From CAZSHX01 sp964606895 (GTDB lineage Bacteria; Bacteroidota; Ignavibacteria; Kapaibacteriales; UBA2268), in assembly GCA_964606895.1 (NCBI GenBank), contig CAZSHX010000014.1, positions 5,736 to 69,735 on the forward strand: a stretch of 64,000 bases of DNA, written 5' to 3'. Below are positions 61,572 through 64,000 of the stretch, piece after piece. Position 1 is the first letter of the stretch, and each line of letters opens with the position of its first letter. The notes under the pieces were generated by a model that was given only the letters and a program-made list of their open reading frames with translations, did no database searches and was not told the origin of the DNA. Both the position numbers and the translations under genes were made by a program.

Positions 61572-62845
61572 AAATGAAAATAATTTCAATTCTGGTTGTA
61601 ATGTTTGTGACCTGTGCCATAATCATTGGCGGAACAAAACTAACCGAGCACAAATCAAAAACTAATCTTGATATTGGTAATTCCAATTCACTTCAGCATA
61701 ACAAAGTGAAAGACTATTTTAAAAAGGATACAGTTAAAGAACATATCAGTAATTCAATAAATTGCAAGACTTGCCATTTGGCTGAATATCCTACAAAAAC
61801 AGATCCGGGTCTTATAAATTGCCCCAGACAAGGGATGATTTCAGTTTTTCATAAACCGGAAGAAGGACCTGAAGTTGTATTGCTGAATGAAGTTGCTAAA
61901 CGTTACGAACCTGTGATATTCTCTCATAAATTGCACTCTCAGATGGCAGAAATGGGAACAAGCTGTAATGGTTGCCATCATTACAATACTACAGGTCCGG
62001 TTTTACCCTGCCGGAAATGTCATTCTGCAGATAGAAAGCGTGAAGATGTCAGTATTCCTGATTTGAGAGCGGCATACCACAGACAATGTATGCAATGCCA
62101 CAGGCAATGGAATCATACTACAGGTTGCAACAATACCTGCCATTTTCCAAAGGATGAAAAAACCAGAGCAAAAGTTGACAATGAACTTGCTAAAATTATT
62201 GGTAAAGAACATCCACCTTTGCAAACTCCAAATAAACTAACCTACGAAACGAGTTATAATAAGGGTAAGATGGTAACATTTTATCATGAAGAACATGTTA
62301 AATTGTTTAAAATTCAATGTGTTGCGTGCCATCAGGAAAACAATTGCATTAAATGCCACGACAAAGAACATGTTTTCAATAATAGTGATCCCGAATTCAC
62401 TAAACCAATAAAGGTAAAAAAATCGCTTGATGAACATCATAAACCTTGTTTCGGATGTCATGCGGGTGAAAATAAACAGGCAGATTGTAATAAATGTCAT
62501 AAGAATAATGTTATGCAACCATTTAATCATGCTGTTACCGCAGGTTGGACATTGAATAAATTTCATGTTAATCTAACATGCCAACAATGCCATGGTGACA
62601 AAACACCTTATAAAAAGCTTGACAGCTACTGTATTTCTTGCCATAAGAACTTTGTTCCAAGTATTTTCAACCATAGTAAGGTTGGAATAACTTTAAGTGC
62701 AAGTCATATTGAACTAAACTGCGATAATTGTCATTATAAAAATGATTTCACAAAACCACCCGAGTGTGTTGGTTGTCATGATGATAAAACCTATCCGCAA
62801 GCCAAACCGGGAAAACCGGCAACAGCAAAAAAAGAAAAGAAATAA
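61568..62845 (+). CDS. membrane-anchored multi-haem c-type cytochrome (12 CXXCH plus one CX3CH)
   Basis: The 425-residue protein has an N-terminal hydrophobic anchor (IISILVVMFVTCAIIIGG) and then a periplasmic chain of haem motifs: CKTCH, CNGCH, CRKCH, CMQCH, CNNTCH, CVACH, CIKCH, CFGCH, CNKCH, CQQCH, CISCH, CDNCH and CVGCH. Twelve are CXXCH and CNNTCH is CX3CH. Several are preceded by distal His residues (FSHKLHSQM, YHEEHVKLF, FNHAVTAGW, SASHIELNC), as in class III type cytochromes with bis-His haems. It ends the operon and would carry electrons between the HybA/HybB-like pair and an unidentified partner. Confidence 0.9.
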   Translation: MKMKIISILVVMFVTCAIIIGGTKLTEHKSKTNLDIGNSNSLQHNKVKDYFKKDTVKEHISNSINCKTCHLAEYPTKTDPGLINCPRQGMISVFHKPEEGPEVVLLNEVAKRYEPVIFSHKLHSQMAEMGTSCNGCHHYNTTGPVLPCRKCHSADRKREDVSIPDLRAAYHRQCMQCHRQWNHTTGCNNTCHFPKDEKTRAKVDNELAKIIGKEHPPLQTPNKLTYETSYNKGKMVTFYHEEHVKLFKIQCVACHQENNCIKCHDKEHVFNNSDPEFTKPIKVKKSLDEHHKPCFGCHAGENKQADCNKCHKNNVMQPFNHAVTAGWTLNKFHVNLTCQQCHGDKTPYKKLDSYCISCHKNFVPSIFNHSKVGITLSASHIELNCDNCHYKNDFTKPPECVGCHDDKTYPQAKPGKPATAKKEKK

Positions 62846-62860
62846 ATATCTCGTATATCA

Positions 62861-62892
62861 AAAGGGATGAGCGATTTGCTCATCCCTTTTTC
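62861..62892. terminator. strong hairpin terminator after the cytochrome operon
   Basis: A perfect 12-bp stem (AAAGGGATGAGC at 62861-62872 and GCTCATCCCTTT at 62878-62889) with a 5-base loop and T tract to 62891. It can serve both the rightward operon and the leftward methyltransferase gene. Confidence 0.93.
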
Positions 62893-62904
62893 ATTTTTTG
62901 GAAA

Positions 62905-63558
62905 TTAAATTTTAGATTTTACCCCAATTGAATATATTCTTTCACACTGGATTTCGTATTCATAAGGATTTCTGGTTTTTAGTAGTTCAATTTTGAAGCC
63001 ATTATTCTCAAGAAGAGTTCGAATATCGTTCTCATTGAAAAAAGAATAGTAAATTGTGGATTTATACCATTCATCATCTTCAAAAAAACCTTCATGATCG
63101 CCTTTTTTAACCACAATCAGAATTTTTCCATCGGGTTTTATTATCTTATTAAAATTTGAGAAGAGTTTATTCAGATATTCTTTTGGAGTATAGATTATGG
63201 AATAATATGAAATGATAGCATCAAAATGTGATTCGGGAAATCTCATTTCCATCATATCAACAACTTCAAATATCATTTCGGGATTTTCTCTTTTTGCAAT
63301 TTCAATACAATTCTCGGACAAATCAATTCCTAATACATTATGCCCTTTTTCAAACAGATAACGTCCGATATGACCTGCAGGTCCGCATCCTACATCAAGT
63401 ATAAGAGAGTAATCCGGCAAACTTTGAGAGAACTTATCCAGTAAATCTCTGTCAAATTCCTTTTGATTCATTTCATCTTTGAATGAATCAAAATATTTAC
63501 CGGCAAGTTTATTATATGTTTCTTTTGTTAACTCAGTTATGGATGCTACATTTGCCAT
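62905..63558 (-). CDS. class I SAM-dependent methyltransferase
   Basis: A 217-residue protein of the Methyltransf_25 type. SAM motif I is LILDVGCGPAGHIGRYLFEK, motif II region LGIDLSENCIEIAKRE and motif III-like DAIISYYSIIYTPKEYL are present. The N-terminus YNKLAGKYFDSFKDEMNQKE is typical of small-molecule methyltransferases. The substrate is unknown. It is a single leftward gene and shares the hairpin at 62861-62892 with the cytochrome operon. Confidence 0.85.
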   Translation of the reverse strand: MANVASITELTKETYNKLAGKYFDSFKDEMNQKEFDRDLLDKFSQSLPDYSLILDVGCGPAGHIGRYLFEKGHNVLGIDLSENCIEIAKRENPEMIFEVVDMMEMRFPESHFDAIISYYSIIYTPKEYLNKLFSNFNKIIKPDGKILIVVKKGDHEGFFEDDEWYKSTIYYSFFNENDIRTLLENNGFKIELLKTRNPYEYEIQCERIYSIGVKSKI

Positions 63559-63751
63559 ATATTTGTACTAATTGATTGAAATTCTAACTTTGCTAATAAA
63601 AAAGTAATCTGTTTACGAAGAATTAATACGAAATCAATATAAATTAGTTTCACCAGAAATGAATATTAATTTTAAAATATTTTTTCTTTCAAACCTGTCG
63701 GTACTATCAATTTCGGGGAAAGATTTAATCTGATTTAAACCATTATTATCT

Positions 63752-63868
63752 ATAGAAAGAAAAGATTCATTGTCAGAAAGATAAATTATTTTGTTAGAAA
63801 GATAAAACATTTTGTCAGAAAGTTGAAAGTTAGAGTCAGAAAGAGAAAACCTTAAATAAGAAAGATAG
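63752..63868. repeat. 21-bp imperfect tandem repeat, five and a half units
   Basis: Units begin at 63752, 63773, 63794, 63815, 63836 and 63857. Each starts with a nnAGAAAG core (for example TCAGAAAGATAAATTATTTT, then G), followed by 13 variable bases. The AGAAAG core is fixed and the rest drifts. Read leftward it gives a 7-residue LSDKMFY-type pattern, but the frame is short and is not called as a gene. Confidence 0.8.
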
Positions 63869-63947
63869 TTTTCTGACATATTGTTTCGGTATATTATGAC
63901 AGATATTTATCTTTCTGATGTAATATTTCTCTTTTCTATAATATTAT

Positions 63948-64000
63948 TGTTCATTCCGCCCAAAGGTTACCATGTGTTTCGCTGAAAGGTTACCACTAAA
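63948..64000. mobile_element. probable left end of an IS21-family element, cut by window edge
   Basis: From 63948 the sequence reads TGTTCATTCCGCCCAAAGGT and then TACCATGTGTTTCGCTGAAA, GGTTACCACTAAA. It starts with TG and carries two copies of AAAGGTTACCA, separated by 13 bases (TGTGTTTCGCTGA). IS21-family ends begin with TG and contain such multiple internal repeats. The istA/istB genes would lie past the edge, so this is inferred from the end only. Confidence 0.45.

Noticed and set aside
63752..63868. CRISPR array
   Set aside because: Units are contiguous 21-bp tandem repeats with no unique spacers, and no cas genes are present.
63634..63879. An 81-residue ORF covering the 21-bp repeats
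   Set aside because: The repeating LSD-type pattern comes from the tandem DNA repeat and there is no supporting start context, so it is likely spurious.
1..64000. rRNA and tRNA genes
   Set aside because: No tRNA-like cloverleaf with a GGTTCRANNCC arm and no rRNA motifs were seen on reading, though a weak tRNA could be missed without a covariance search.

Overview
The window is a 64-kb piece of an AT-rich bacterial chromosome, gene-dense and mostly housekeeping. Several signs point to the FCB/Bacteroidota side of the tree, most likely an Ignavibacteria- or Kapabacteria-like lineage. There is a type IX secretion (T9SS) C-terminal sorting domain on a broken S41 peptidase, a PD40/OmpA lipoprotein of the kind linked to T9SS and gliding, and a DUF4292 + LptD pair. 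TAnnTTTG boxes, the Bacteroidota -7 promoter element, recur upstream of several genes, the clearest with a TTTG about 20 nt further upstream. No rRNA, tRNA, CRISPR or prophage was seen. The taxonomic call is inference from gene content.

Layout. 1-4 kb: end of an RlpA-like gene, then a leftward group (cheB, an acidic protein, an EamA exporter, an MlaF-like ATPase). 4-18 kb: a hydrogen-metabolism block. It has the maturases hydG and hydE with an aspartase-like gene (capA-like and MFS genes lie between them), a broken LOG gene and anmK. The [FeFe]-hydrogenase operon follows (stand-alone response regulator, hydC, hydB, hydA), then a membrane histidine kinase with a RegB-like GGxxSP motif. hydF is absent. 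18-26 kb: rpsT, an orphan HepT-like gene, thiN, pgi, an amino-acid permease, queC and a DUF1573 protein. 26.8-31.7 kb is the accessory stretch: two copies of a palindrome-rich non-coding repeat, a putative lipoprotein plus radical SAM/SPASM pair, and a graveyard holding an ALDH tail and a propeller/S41/T9SS pseudogene.

31.7-56 kb: core genes for isoprenoid synthesis, DprA, TrmH, P5C dehydrogenase, CDF transporter, alanine racemase, ScpAB, split transketolase with a lipoprotein gene between the halves, an exported Memo-AMMECR1 fusion, CCA transferase, Ppx, PrmA, KdsC, and a leftward queD-folE-rnhB-pyrC group. 55.7-59.2 kb: DUF4292 lipoprotein and LptD. 59.4-62.9 kb: a HybA-like ferredoxin, a HybB/NrfD-like quinone-site membrane protein and a cytochrome with 12 CXXCH motifs, forming a membrane electron conduit without a catalytic subunit here. 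The right edge has a methyltransferase, a 21-bp tandem repeat and what looks like the left end of an IS21-family element.

Physiology suggested (inference): an anaerobe or facultative anaerobe that exchanges electrons between NADH, ferredoxin and H2 in the cytoplasm, with redox-sensing control, and that also links the quinone pool to periplasmic cytochromes.
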